Shown here: positions 24,000-36,300 of the stretch, in pieces | How positions within the stretch are numbered: the stretch's first letter is position 1 | How the letters are laid out: every line of letters starts with the position of its first letter | NCBI GenBank assembly: GCA_009869945.1 | Contig: WIXG01000117.1 | Coordinates: 1-64,000, forward strand | Length of the DNA stretch: 64,000 bases | Source of the DNA: Mesaphorura yosii | Taxonomy: Eukaryota; Arthropoda; Collembola; Poduromorpha; Tullbergiidae | Direction: 5' to 3' | Notes under the pieces: generated by a model | What the model saw: only the letters and a program-made list of their open reading frames with translations | Database searches by the model: none | Told to the model about the DNA's origin: nothing | Program-made: the position numbers and the translations under genes

Positions 24000-24768
24000 G
24001 CTCTCCCGAAGGAAATCTGGACCATTCATCATCTAAAGAGTTATTTCAAAGCAGATCAACCATTCAATTCTAACCTCTTTCTATCAAATTAACAATTGCT
24101 ATTATTTTATCAACTAATACACCTCACCATAGAATAATACCTCATTCCCATTTAGAAGGTATTCTGCTGACAGTCATAAAACGCGAAAACATGGACCAAG
24201 AAAGTCAAAAGCACGATGGAAGTCAAAGTTTGATGCCTGGAAAGGGGGCAAAGCTATAATCAGAGGTAAATCGCGCCCTCATATTCTTTAATATAGTCAT
24301 GCAAATTATTGGTGCGAATGAAAAGTGCGCCAGTTCGGTATTATGGATAAATCTTCTTGAGTTGTGTCATTTTAATTCGAGCACTTAAAGTGCGCGGCAT
24401 CACCTGTTGCGAACACAATGAAAGAAACATTTATTAGACTCCCAGAACGTAGTGTATGGAACCGGCATTGACACACAAAGTCTGAAACTCAGGAACACGC
24501 CGCAAAAACTCTCAGCGCAGCGATTCATTGAAATAGCTTCCTTCTTAATTAGTTCCATGAGCTAATTACTTACCATGACAATTCCAGGAACACTCTCTAT
24601 ACTCTGGGCCTTAGCGCGGAACAAAGCCAATGCGGATATTGAATGAATTGAAGGAAGTGCGCTTTTGTTACTATAATCGAATAAAGGTCAGCCAGAGCAT
24701 GTGCCGCCTGCACACGCGGAATTCAAGTTCAGAGAACTCATTTCCAGTTCCATGAAACAATGAACTTC

Positions 24769-24775
24769 TATAAAT
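24769..24775 (+). promoter_or_regulatory. TATA box of LPMO copy 5
   Basis: TATAAAT ends 94 bases before the preferred ATG at 24870, and 61 bases before an alternative in-frame ATG at 24837. Confidence 0.6.
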
Positions 24776-24869
24776 TGGGACTTGCTTCCATCCACATGCA
24801 TGTGAGTCAAATCGGAAGAAGAAACGACACCTGCCCGTGGATTGGATTGCCTTGTGCATTTCTCGCAAA

Positions 24870-25675
24870 ATGAGTTTCATAGTGCTGGCCTGTCTTGTAG
24901 CAATTGTTGGCTGCGGGAATGGTGTACACGGACACGGGCGACTGATTGAACCTGCAGCGCGAGGAACCATGTGGAGATTTGCAGAATACGCGGACTACGA
25001 CCCTCCTGTTAATTACGATGATAACGAGCTGTACTGTGGAGGATTTGGAGTGCAATACGTGCAAAATGGGGGCAAATGTGGTATTGCCACTATCCGTTTG
25101 GAAAAACTCTTTTGGAGTCAGCCGTAACATTTCTTTTTCTTCAAGGTTCGTGCGGGGACAGGTACGATCAGCAAGTTCCACGAGACAACGAAGGCGGAGG
25201 ACGTTACGGACGAGGAATCATTGCTCGAAATTACACTTCGGGGCAAATTATCAGCGCAGTTATCGATATGAAGAAAAGCCATTGGGGCTACTTTGAATTT
25301 CATATTTGCTTCAAAGATGATCCATTGCTTCCTGAAGAGGATTCATGCTTCAATTCCAATCCGACTCTGCAACTGGGCGATGGAACCGGAACGAAATACC
25401 CTGTTAACAGCGACGGAGAGAAAATCATTTACAAGACCACGGTCCAGCTTCCGGAAGGGAAGACGGGGATGGCGGTGCTGCGTTGGCATTACAGAACAGG
25501 TACCAACAACACAATTACTTAGACCTGAGCTGCGGGAGCAGCAGCAAGAATAAGCAGTCGGAATGTGTTTTATATCTTAGCAAATTCTTGGGGAGTCGAC
25601 CCAGACGGCACGGAAGGAGATGGACGCGGTGAGCAGGAGATATTCCGTGGATGCTCAGATATTTTCATTCATTGA
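24870..25675 (+). CDS. AA15-like lytic polysaccharide monooxygenase (copy 5)
   Basis: Exons 24870-25080, 25146-25499, 25581-25675 (219 residues), the fewest introns in the array: only the second and fourth standard introns remain. The ATG at 24870 gives a compact signal peptide; one at 24837 adds 11 residues. Mature start HGRLIEPAARGTMWRF; second copper His in KKSHWGYFEF; ends GEQEIFRGCSDIFIH. The Gly before NSWG is replaced by Ala because the last exon starts CA instead of GT. AATAAA at 25716. Confidence 0.9.
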
Positions 25676-26896
25676 CATACCGGCGAGAAACCACTTGCTC
25701 GTGTAGTACATCGTCAATAAATTCAATTCTTGATGCCATTATTTTAACGCCAACAATACTTTCACAATACTATACAAATATCGCTTCTATGAGTTGAGTC
25801 TCAGCATTTTCATCGATTACATTGTTGTTCATGCATACATGTTGGACAGGTCAAACATTCCAAAGCCAACGACCTACACGCGCGTGCGCAGCGCTCTGCT
25901 CACTGAGTTCTGTTACTCTACATGGAACCCCAACTAAGAAAAGATTGAGACGTAAGACGATGTGCAAAAAATTGCAAATGCAAATCCATAAACATAACCC
26001 TTGCAATGCACTGCATCAACATGTTGGTACCGAGTACCAAGACTCCTGCTTCAGATGTGGTAATCGAACCACTAAATTCGTAATATTGTTATTGTCTCAA
26101 AATCAACGCTCAATAAATTATTTGCAGCTCATTGCCCTCATGCGATGTCATAACTTGATTGTCATCTCTATCAATTTGTTGCACTGTCATTGTACCTCAT
26201 GTCAAAACTCAAACATTTATGCCGCATATACCGATTATTCGCTTTTTGCAACTCCAATTGAGTCCCAATTAAGTAATTTCAATCTGAATTCTTCTCTTTT
26301 CATAATTTGCCGATTGGCCGGAAACGCAATTACGCATAAAGATCAATAAATGGCCTCAAATAAGTCAATTCTGCAACCACTGATGCTTTAATTTGAGTCC
26401 AAGTACCAGAAGTGCGTATTAATTATTAGTCTGAATTCCATTATTCTGTGTGGCATGGCCTTTCAAGTTCACTTGTACCAGATGAGACGAGACGAGAAGC
26501 AGTTACTGCGTATATAGAAAGGAATTTCTATGAAGGCAATGATTTTCTCTTTTATTTTGGTTATCATCATCGTATCACGGCTATTCATTCATTGTGCTTG
26601 TTATGAGATGAGAATAAGATGAATTAATGAAGCAAGGGATGAGTCGCAGACTGGGAACACAAATGACAAATCGGAATATTGCCAGATTGAAAGGTATAAA
26701 ATCTAATAGAGTTTGATATAATCTCCACAGTCAAACTTCAGCTGACATGAGCGAGTCATTCAAACCAGAGTAGCAGTCTTCATCGGCAGTTGGTTCATGT
26801 CCCATAACCTTTCTTAACATTCGCTTCGTTATTGCAAATTTGAGGATGACGAAACTGATCTCAAGTACCTGTAACTGCAACCTGTTACGAGGAGTC
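25676..26896. other. Intergenic region between LPMO copies 5 and 6
   Basis: AATAAA at 25716-25721 ends copy 5; TATAAAA at 26695-26701 precedes copy 6. A 175-codon open frame (25822-26349, +) has no homology I recognise and AT-rich non-coding composition. A short upstream frame starts at the ATG near 26747 and could be a uORF. Confidence 0.55.
26695..26701 (+). promoter_or_regulatory. TATA box of LPMO copy 6
   Basis: TATAAAA about 195 bases before the preferred ATG (26897), so the 5' UTR would be longer than in the other copies. Confidence 0.5.
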
Positions 26897-28409
26897 ATGC
26901 GTCTCAGCTTACCCATCGTACTCAATGCGAGCTTTCTTCTTCTGACATTGCAAGTTTTGCACGCTGTGAACGGCCATGGCAGGTTGATGGGTGAGTCCTT
27001 TAGCGTACTTCCGCGGTGTTCGCAAATCTAATGCAATAATGAATTATCTAGAGCCTCCAAATCGGTCGTCAATATTTCGGTTTTCCGAATTCGATGCGTA
27101 CAAACCCGAGAAAAACTGGGATGATAATGAGCTCTGGTGCGGCGGTTTGACAGTGCAATACAAAGAAAACGGAGGAAAATGTGGTTCGTGTGATTGTCTA
27201 CAGGATTTTGGCCTACCTCAGCTTTAATTTTAATCTGATGTTTTATTGCCGACAGGACCTTGTGGCGATAATTATAAAGACAGTCGACCGCGACAGAATG
27301 AGAATGGTGGTCTCTACGGTCGCGGAATTATTGTGAGGACGTACATGCCCGGACAGGTCAGTCACAAGAGATGAGTACTACAACAAAAACAAGAACAAAC
27401 CTGGAACTTCAAAGCGCGTAATTTGATTTTATAGAAGATTCGAGTCGATGTTGAACTCACGCAGTATCACAAAGGACATTTCGAATTCAGTCTGTGCCCA
27501 TTGAAAAATGATTTGGAGCTGGAAGAAGAAGAGTGCTTCGAAAAGTACCCACTGATGCTAGGCGACGGGTCGGGATTCCGATATCGACTTCCGAAGAACG
27601 AGAGCGGCTGGTTCAACACGACAGTACAATTGCCACCAGGCCTTAGCTCACCGCATGCTGTTTTACGATGGCATTACAGAACAGGTATGAGCTCATAAAT
27701 TGACATAACGCCGACATTTTGGGTGTGTGGTTGATAGTGGGCTTCGTTTGCAATAGGAAATCGTTGGGACTGGATGGACGACAACCATAATACTGGTGGA
27801 TTGGGGCATGGAGATCAGGAAATATTTCGCGGATGTGCGGACGTTGTGATTGGAAATTACAAACCCAACACGCCAAGACCACCATCATCAGAGTCCGACT
27901 CCAGTTCAACTTCAAGTAGGCCTCCCGTTTCAGGCCCCATTCCAACGACCTCCAGACCAAGTTCAATCACCACAAGACCGACTACCACAAGAAGACCAGG
28001 TACTACGATGTCCACTATTTTGCCACCGCGACCTACGCCTAGTATTGTCGAACCGGCTTCCATTGGAACAGCAAAGCCGACACCTCCGAAAGCCCCGATG
28101 CAACATCCACCAAAGGTGTCATCAACAACGAGTCGTCCCACAATACCAACGACAGTTAGAACAACCACGACAGCTCGACCAACAACTCCTTCAACAACAA
28201 CACGTGCGCCTAGACCCACCCCGACAACGACAAAGAAACCATCGACAACACCCATTCTTCCATCGGCTCCAACAACGCAACCGACCACGGCGGGAACGAC
28301 GTCCAGTTCAAATGCAATTAGCCAGGAACCACCGCGTCCACCGCCTGGGCATCCAATGATGAGGCCGCCGGCGAGGGAAGCTCCAAAAAATAAACAGTAC
28401 TATTTCTAA
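26897..28409 (+). CDS. AA15-like LPMO with long Thr/Pro-rich tail (copy 6)
   Basis: Exons 26897-26990, 27052-27183, 27256-27356, 27435-27684, 27757-28409 (409 residues). Mature start HGRLMEPPNRSSIFRF; second brace His in TQYHKGHFEF; GDQEIFRGCADVVIG ends the catalytic domain near residue 222. A ~185-residue tail of Thr, Pro, Ser and Arg follows, rich in TTT and RPT runs and ending HPMMRPPAREAPKNKQYYF, with no cysteine or helix. An upstream in-frame ATG at 26840 would bury the signal peptide, so 26897 is preferred. Keeps all four standard introns, like copy 1. The tail is mucin-like and may space the enzyme on a surface or resist proteolysis. The donor of intron 2 (GTTCGT) is weak. Confidence 0.9.
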
Positions 28410-28903
28410 CTTAGTCATACAATTCAGATTTAGTTACTTTCGTGAAATGACATTTGTCTATTTTGAATACTTTTTGAGAGAACTGACTGACTACTAAAAC
28501 TCATATTGTCTTTATTCAAACCAATGCTGGTTTGTGTTTGTGAATTAATGATGAAATCGGGCAATCAATCAGAAGAATCACTCAATTCTCAATTATTGGC
28601 TGATTTTATTGAGGTCATGGATGAGTCTGGTGTTCAATGCAATCAAAGCAATGCACGTGTAAATACAATCTATCCTGTAGCTGGCTCAAATACTGGTTTG
28701 AGGTTACGGAATCAATTGCAAAATGAAAATTTCCATAATCTGCTTTAATTCATAACTCAGTTAAAAAAACGATGGCACAGCTTTTGCAGCTGTACTATAA
28801 AGCTACGCAAATATTTGTACATTATGTACTTAGAAGTTATTATTTCTGAGACTCCCAATTGAAGTTCGTGTTTTGCACTAGATTGGTAATTGGTAATTTG
28901 TAC
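28410..28903. other. Intergenic region between convergent genes
   Basis: Between LPMO copy 6 (+) and the neuroligin-like gene (-). TTTATT at 28511-28516 is AATAAA on the - strand and may end the neuroligin transcript. No exon seen. Confidence 0.55.
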
Positions 28904-31900
28904 TCATAAACCGTCTGCAAAAGTAACTTTTTGCACCACCGGCGCCCCAGTCTGAGCCTGTCCTTGGGCTGCTCTTGATGTATTTGGGTTGCCAACACCT
29001 TCATTCAGGCCTGAGTCGATCGATTTTTGTAAATTTCCATTTCCATTCGATCCAACGCCAACAGATCTCTTCAATGTTCCACTTCCCGATTTGACTTGAA
29101 CGCGTGGCTCGGAACTTTCAACTTCGTCCGGATTTGAGTCCAACTCACGAATTATGATTGAATTTCTTATCGGAGCGGGCAAAACTACACTATTTCGTTT
29201 GGTGAAACTTGTATTGGATGAAGGCACTAATTCATAGTCACTGTTCAACGGGTATGAACTGCTGGAGTCACGACTGACTTGAGCTTGCACCCTTTTCAAG
29301 CTGGTGCTATTGAAATCAGTTGAGCTGAGATTGTTGTTCAGAGGAGGTTGTCGCTGTGGCATTCCATTGTAACCTGAGACTGAGGGCGACGTCGCTCTCG
29401 AGTCCGCGTATGGAATGTCTGACCCGGGTGGATTTATGGGCTGATAAGGGTGAGAATGCTGCTGCTGTGGTTGTGACTGGTGGTAACTCGCTACGGTGGG
29501 TGCTGCGTGCATTGGCGGCGTTGGGAGTTGCCTCGTATTGGTATTTATGTGGATATGAACTGGCTGTGGAAGTGATGCATGGAACGGGTGGTGGTGGTGA
29601 AGGTGCGGATTCACACACGTGTACATTGGCTCCTGCCTGGTCCCACTGAGAATTTGTTCCATTTCCATGGGCGGTGGTGATGGGCGGCTTCCTTTAGAAG
29701 TGCTACCATTACCGTTGTCATTTGAAGTCTGTTGAAACATCCATCGGCTGACTTTTGTCTTAGGATCGTAGTTAGGACCAAGAAAATTTGGCCCAAATCC
29801 GTTATCCGTTTCTGTCTCTGAGAGTGCATCAGATATCGGATTCTGCAGAGCGAGAAGTCTCTGCTGCTGCGGCGCTGAGAAATGCGACTGCGTATTTGCT
29901 TGCGCTGTGGCTGTGGCCGCACTCGGGCGATGATGCGTAATTTGGTACGGCTCAGATTCTGTCGAGTCCAACTCGAGCATATGTTCATGATCTCCATCAA
30001 GATAATTTAATCCATCTCGCTTTCTTGTTTGCCGCTTTCGTTTGCTGTTTACGCCATCATCAAATAATCCCGGCCCAGTGGCTGCATCGCCTTCATCTTT
30101 CGCGCTTTCTCCATTTTGTCGCAAGTGCAAATTGTAATCCTTTCGCAGTTGAGTCTCTGCTTTCTTGAGTCGCTGTCTTTGGTAGCAGATGCCCATGAAG
30201 CAGAGGATGTTGAGGACAAGAAGCAAACCGCCAATTATGATGACCGTATTTTCCGTCATTCCCGACAGCGTCGTGCTTGCCGAGTCAATCATGTTCCCGG
30301 TTGGATAAATATGCGTAATGTTATTCGGATGCAAGTAATGATTCAAATTCTGCCCAAAATGCGTTGCAAATGGATTTGTGCCAGCACCATCGGGTTGTCC
30401 ATTCAGCAAATTGTCTTGGTTAAGGCCACCAGGTAAGAAGGGTTTGAGGAGGGCAGGAAAGACGTGTGACCAAAACGTGACTTGAGAATGCCGGTATTTT
30501 GACACCAAATCAACGTGTCGTCCTGAAATTGTTCAATTTATTAGCGTTTATGTGATTTGAGTTTCTTCGACACAAACTATTCGAAATACAAAAGCTTGAA
30601 CTACTAAAAATGTCTTACCGAATTTAAGATAGCGTCCTTGGTCTCTCCTGTATCGTGGCCAGGATTTATCCGGATCAAGCAGCTTATCTTTCAGGTCACG
30701 TCGATTCGGATCCCTGGACAAGCCAGTTCACTTAAGAAAGTAGGAATTGGACTCTTTTGCTATAATTTATCAGGCTTACCCCGACTGCACAAAATTTGCG
30801 ATCAATGAGATCATTGCTTCAAAGGGATGGAGATCCATCGGCTTGTGTTTATCCGCGTTCACGTATTTCCAGTTGTAAATTTCGCTACTGAAGATGTACG
30901 GAATTTCGCTGTGCTGAAGTCGATTGATATAAATTAGTATTGCAAAGAAATTGCTACAATAAGTAAAGCTGGGTGCAAGGAAAAGTGCATTACCTTTCCC
31001 TTGTGAAGAGGATCATAATTCTTGGAGACATAAAAGTACGTGTTTTTCCCAGTCTCAGAGTGCTTGTTGAGCAGCTGTACCATAGGAGTGATCATCAGGA
31101 AATCAGAAACGAGATCTCGCATCAACGGATAGTCTCCATACTCGATTTTTATAGCCCGGATGACATCCTGAAATTCAAATACGACTTATTAGATTTTATC
31201 TGGGTTCATTTACTCCTCGTTTACGACTTTTCACTTTTTGGCACGTCTTCACTCACTTGTTTCAAGTTAAAAGTAGGCTCGGACCCAAAATCCATGTCGA
31301 GCGCCAACTTAATAGCGGCTGTCACAAACCTGTCCAAGTCTAGGTTCTGCCAGAACTGAACAGATTTGCCAATGTTTGGCAGGACGGGGCCTTCACCAAG
31401 TCCGCAAAGAATATCATAGCGCGACAGCATGTCAAGGAGGTTAGGAAATTGATGGTTCACTGTCGTCAGTGAACCGAGTTCTTGTTTCACAATTGTTCCG
31501 TCAACCGAAGGCCCAAATTGGTACGACAAAATGTGAGATCCTATTGTCTGTGCACCGGCCAGCAAATGCGTGATTGGTTTCCGTCGCAAACAGCTCATCA
31601 GCTCAGCGCTTCGTTCATGCAGAGGACACTGAAGAGCTCGAGCTAAGCGAACCTGCATCGAACACGGAACAAAAAATACGTCAACTCATGGGTTCAAGAT
31701 TTCCCTTCAAGCAAATGCTTGTCGCTTACCGTCGTATCCAAAGGCCGATGATTTATGCTTATTGGAGAAAATGGCGACCCGTTTATGAGAATGAGCCGGT
31801 GAAACAGACCTGTTGATGAATACTCAGAATTTTGAAGATGCACGTAATGATTTACTTTACAATTTTATAAGTCAAGTCCGTACCACCGTATGCTTGCGAC

Positions 31901-33329
31901 AAAGGCGAAAGTGCCAGGACACTCACGAGCGTTGCGTCCAAGTCGTTGCCCATCAAGCTTACATTATTCTCGTCGCCGCCAAAGTAAACGATGTTCTCCT
32001 GCGGTACGAAATCACAATAAATTATGACCCTTTTAAGATTTTATATTCATGTGCTGTAAGCTAAGCTATTCATTGCCTTGATCCACTGAAGTGCAGCGAG
32101 TTGATCCCAAAGACCAAAGTTACTTCTGGCGTCCTCAGTGAAATAGGACGGCTGTAGAAATCCAATTACGCCCACTCGGTAGCGAAATGTGACGACAATA
32201 ATTTGCCCAATTGCAGCAACGCTGCTCGCATCAAACGGGTCGTTGGGGTCATCAGGCTGTGAGTTCGCGTAGACGAGCACAGGAAGACCTGTTCCTGGGC
32301 TCTTTTTCGCTGCAACGCAAACGAAATACAGCATGGATAAAATAACGTGTGTTACATGTATTGTGGGTTACAGTGCTTATTTTCTTACTATTCAACGGCG
32401 CGTAAATGTCCAGGTAGAGACAATCTTCTAATTGATGCAATTTCCGAATTGTTCGAAGCGAATCTACGCTGTCACTCGTTGTGGTGGTCAATTTGTCCAC
32501 AGTCGCATTAAAAAATCTTGGACAAGCTGGTTTTGTGACATTTGCCGAGTAAACTTCGTTTGACTTCAAAGGGAAAGGGACCGGGCTTTCATAACGCAGG
32601 GAATCAAGCGGCGGACTGGCGTAAGGAATTCCTTTGAATATCTAATCAACAAGCGAGAAAGGAAAAGTACGAGTAGAGTCTCTTCAATGGCTCGGTCAGT
32701 GAAATCGAACCTCTGATGAAAGTACGTGGCGGAAGGTTAACAGTAAGAAACAAAAGATGAATTTGTACCTCCACGACCGGGTGTCCGTATGTCCTGTAGT
32801 TGTACGGATCAGAAGAAGGTCCACCGTTGCCAGCGTACCCGCTCCCCGTACTCAAGCGTATATTTTTCGGACCAAGAAAGCCTTGAAATTGAGCTTGCCT
32901 CGTCAGTACAACTCTGGGGCTCATGTTGTCCATTCCGTAACAATCAACTACACTTGGACTCAAAACTAACACAAACACAAGTAGAAATACGAGCGGATAG
33001 AAAATCATGAGGAAATGGTAATGGCACGATTGTGAAACGACTTTCTTAGGAACATAATTCAGCATTGGTAACACAACACTTCCACTTTCACCTTCGTCAC
33101 TGTGACAAGAATCCGTGCCTGTGTCCGAGTCCTGTCTCACGCAAGAGCAACGACAGTAAATGCGACAGGGACATAAATAACAATGCGGCTGTTTCACGGT
33201 CGAGTGAGATGATAACGACGGAACCTGAGGAGAAAGTTGCTTTTCGCATTTCTTGACTCTCCGTTTCTTGTAGTAAAATTCTTGTAATTGGCACGATTTT
33301 GCGAGAATATACTCATCTTCTTGACTCAT
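28904..33329 (-). CDS. Neuroligin-like synaptic adhesion protein
   Basis: Type I membrane protein with an inactive cholinesterase-like ectodomain; in animals such proteins bind neurexins across synapses. Exons (-): 33329-32769, 32641-32389, 32309-32077, 31998-31887, 31809-31730, 31652-31257, 31167-30994, 30913-30780, 30713-30619, 30522-28904; phases close at 1218 residues. Seen: IFKGIPYASPPL, LEDCLYLDIYAP, NFGLWDQLAALQWIK, ENIVYFGGDENNVSL; then GNDLDA in place of the catalytic GxSxG, so no hydrolase activity. One transmembrane helix (TVIIIGGLLLVLNILCFMGI) near residue 770 and a ~430-residue disordered cytoplasmic tail ending ADGL. The hydrophobic leader (FLMIFYPLVFLLVFVLVL) lies about 105 residues inside the chosen start; an internal Met just before it could be the real start. 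Intron 32076-31999 uses a GC donor. Subtype not assignable. Confidence 0.88.
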
Positions 33330-36300
33330 TATGGACGATGAGGACTAACGCGCGTTGGAGCACGTTTTAAGCTCAATTCAATTAAAAGGCTATCACCTCA
33401 CTGCATCGCGTTCTAAACGCACACTCTGAGTCACTGCCATTGTCGTGGCCGTTGCCGTTCCAGTTCTCATTAGACGCAATCTTTGTCCAGAACCCATCTC
33501 ATTATTTTAACGGCTCAAACTCAAACTATGCATACGACGCATACGGCTCTGTTCTGGCTCTGACTACGATTGTGACTACGAAATGAATAGGATGAAATAC
33601 GAACCCAAACACACGAAGAGAAAGAATCCGCAGAAACCGAGTCGTAAAAGATTAATAAATAATCTTGTATTTATTACAGCGCACTGGAGACTTAACAAGG
33701 AAAGGGCTGCCTGCACTTAATTGAGTATTGAGCACAGCACTGCGGCCACTGCCACTGACACGGGTATTCAGTTGCATAAAAACGGTTTCGGTTTTAGGCT
33801 CGCCGCAAGAAAACTTGAGCTCATAAAAATATGTGCTGCTGCTCCTCTGCTGAATGAACCATGCTGCACCATGCCGATGTCATGCTATCTTTGAAATCCT
33901 CTCACTTGAACTAAGTCCTTTCTTTCGCCTGCACAAACATTCTCCAACTAAATACTTTCAAAATACAAAAAACAACTTATAAACTCCTGCAAACTTCTCC
34001 GCACTCGTGCAGCGTGGTCGTACGCCGTACTCGTAATAATCATGCAATGCCAAAATCCATTCATTCCGCAGAATTCAGGCACCAGCTTCTAGTTTCGTTG
34101 TACAACATCAGCCCAGCGTAAGTCAATGCGTGATGTGTGGAATAGAATTTTTCCTATTTTTAGTACCACAGCAGCGAAGCACAAACAGTGTGGCACAAGC
34201 ACGAGTATAATTCGTTATTCCAAAGGAACTTTCTGTCTCTGCCTGGATCTCAGTCTCGGTATCACTCCAGCCACTCTTGCTCTTACGTCTGAGCCTCTTA
34301 ATAAGTGACGCACATATTTTTAGAAAATTGGAGGTGAAAGGAAAATGAATACTAAACACACATGCACAACAGCACATCACACAGCAAGCGGGGTGCGTTG
34401 AGAGCAGCAGCGCAGCGGTAAGAATTCTAGACGCAACTCTTCAGGTCTCGTCTTCGTCTATCGAAGTGGTGCGGTGAGTTGTTCAAAAACTGAATATTTG
34501 TATTTGTACGAGTGAGACTCTGGCCCATGGCTCGTGGTCTAAGGCCAAGGCGTACGCCACGCGTACAACGGATGAACTTTTCACTGGTGCAATAATTTGA
34601 TATGAATATAAATGTCTTGTCTCCGCATCTCCTCTTTCCCGGCCGTCAACAGCCGACAGCATTCCGTCTCTGCTTGGCATGGCATAATCCTTCTCATCGT
34701 CAACTTCATCTTCGTTATTATTTGCATACTATGAACTATACATTGAGACGAAAACTTTATCACCGTGCCCTACCTGCTCAGGATTTTGGGTTCGAATTAA
34801 TTCGCTTACGCTTCTGCTCTGCTTCTTCGGATCAGTTTGGTTTGGCATGGCACGTCAGACGAGATTCGACTTCGACAGCCGCATTCGCATTCGCTTCGCT
34901 TGAAGTTTTCTGTTTCTGTTTACACTCGAATACCGCACTGCTGCGTTGAATTTGGTTGCCCCATCGTTCATGGTTCATATTTGTCATAAAACAGTTGTGA
35001 GCTTGTTCCAGATGAAAGATGTGGATTTGTTGATAAAGTGGCTTGCCATCGTATAAAATAGAAATGGCATTTTCCATTTTATGGCGCGTAAACAGGTCCT
35101 CAATTACTGCACAGGCTTGCGAAATAATTTTATTACATATCTTAATGCAGCAGTTCGGTTTTATTTCTGCTACGCTGCATTAATTCCAAAATACATCGGG
35201 TTGAAAATCTGGAGAGCGACGCAGAGAGATTTGCGTCCAGACCGCGACCGCAACGTCTTAATAGGAAGATGACCTTTTAAAACAAAAAGGAGAGAGACTA
35301 CTGTCTCAGTCTGCATAGGAATATGGAAAATGCTGACGAACAGCTCAAATGAAAGAAACACCAAGAGAATTCCAAAGAGAAGTTTTGAAAGAGCTTTACT
35401 TTGAAGACTCTTGAAATGCGAGTGGAATGGAATTTCTCTTGCATAGTGAAAATGAACTTCAATTGCTACATTGTCTTGTTGACGCAGTACACTGCACTGC
35501 ATTGTAATTTGGAAACAAAAGATTCTCATTCTTCCGCCAACCGTGTAGGACATGCTCTTCCGACGTGTACATTGCAATAGACACCAGTAGCATCAGCGAC
35601 AGCGACCGTATTCAAAATTCTTAATGTTAATGGTGTACTTAAGAATCATACCCTGCGTACTTTGGCATTAAGCTATGAGCTACTCATTTCTTTCCACTTC
35701 CATTCCATTCCATCTCCTCATTCTCATGCCCAGCATGAAAACGTGCTCTTCCCATCGTCTTATTACCTAAATACGTTGGCCTTTCGCCAGAAAATTGTCA
35801 TTTGCTTGCCTGTTGCTGCTCCCGCTTGTTGTTGTTGTCTTTCCCTTTGCCTTTTTAAATAATTGAAGAATCCAAACTTTATTTATAGAGTTTTATCCAT
35901 AAGTGCAGCAGTTTACGTGCATGCCTTCTATGTAAATATTCTAATATTCACCTCTCCGCTGCTCCATTCCGCCAATTCCACGAAAGACAATGACACGCGA
36001 GCTTCTGGTTGCTTTGCTCCTTTAGCCGTGGCCGTGGCTGTGGCTTGGGTGCCTAGCCATCATTCTATTTACAATTTACACGCGCATGGCATTGGCGGAG
36101 AATGAATAAAGGAAAGAGGTCTATAATTTAATTTACTGCAATACATTTTACAAATTGAAATGTCATACTCATATGTGCATAGGGATTGTGGATACTGATT
36201 CTTGAGAGAATAATAGGACATTCGACTTCGACTCCAACTCACAAGTCAAACCAACCCAACCGAAAGCTGCGGAACACATGACACCGACACGGTATCATTT

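Larger units (their letters stand above)
23908..24869. other. Divergent intergenic region with two TATA boxes
   Basis: Separates the acidic protein gene (-) from LPMO copy 5 (+). TATAAAAG on the - strand at 23992-23999 and TATAAAT on the + strand at 24769-24775 serve the two genes. No exon in between. Confidence 0.6.

Noticed and set aside
25822-26349. 175-codon open frame between LPMO copies
   Set aside because: Composition is that of AT-rich intergenic DNA, with no signal peptide, domain or splice context I can support.
27857-28288. Minus-strand Val/Gly-rich frame opposite the LPMO copy 6 tail
   Set aside because: Shadow of the Thr/Pro repeat coding sequence on the other strand.
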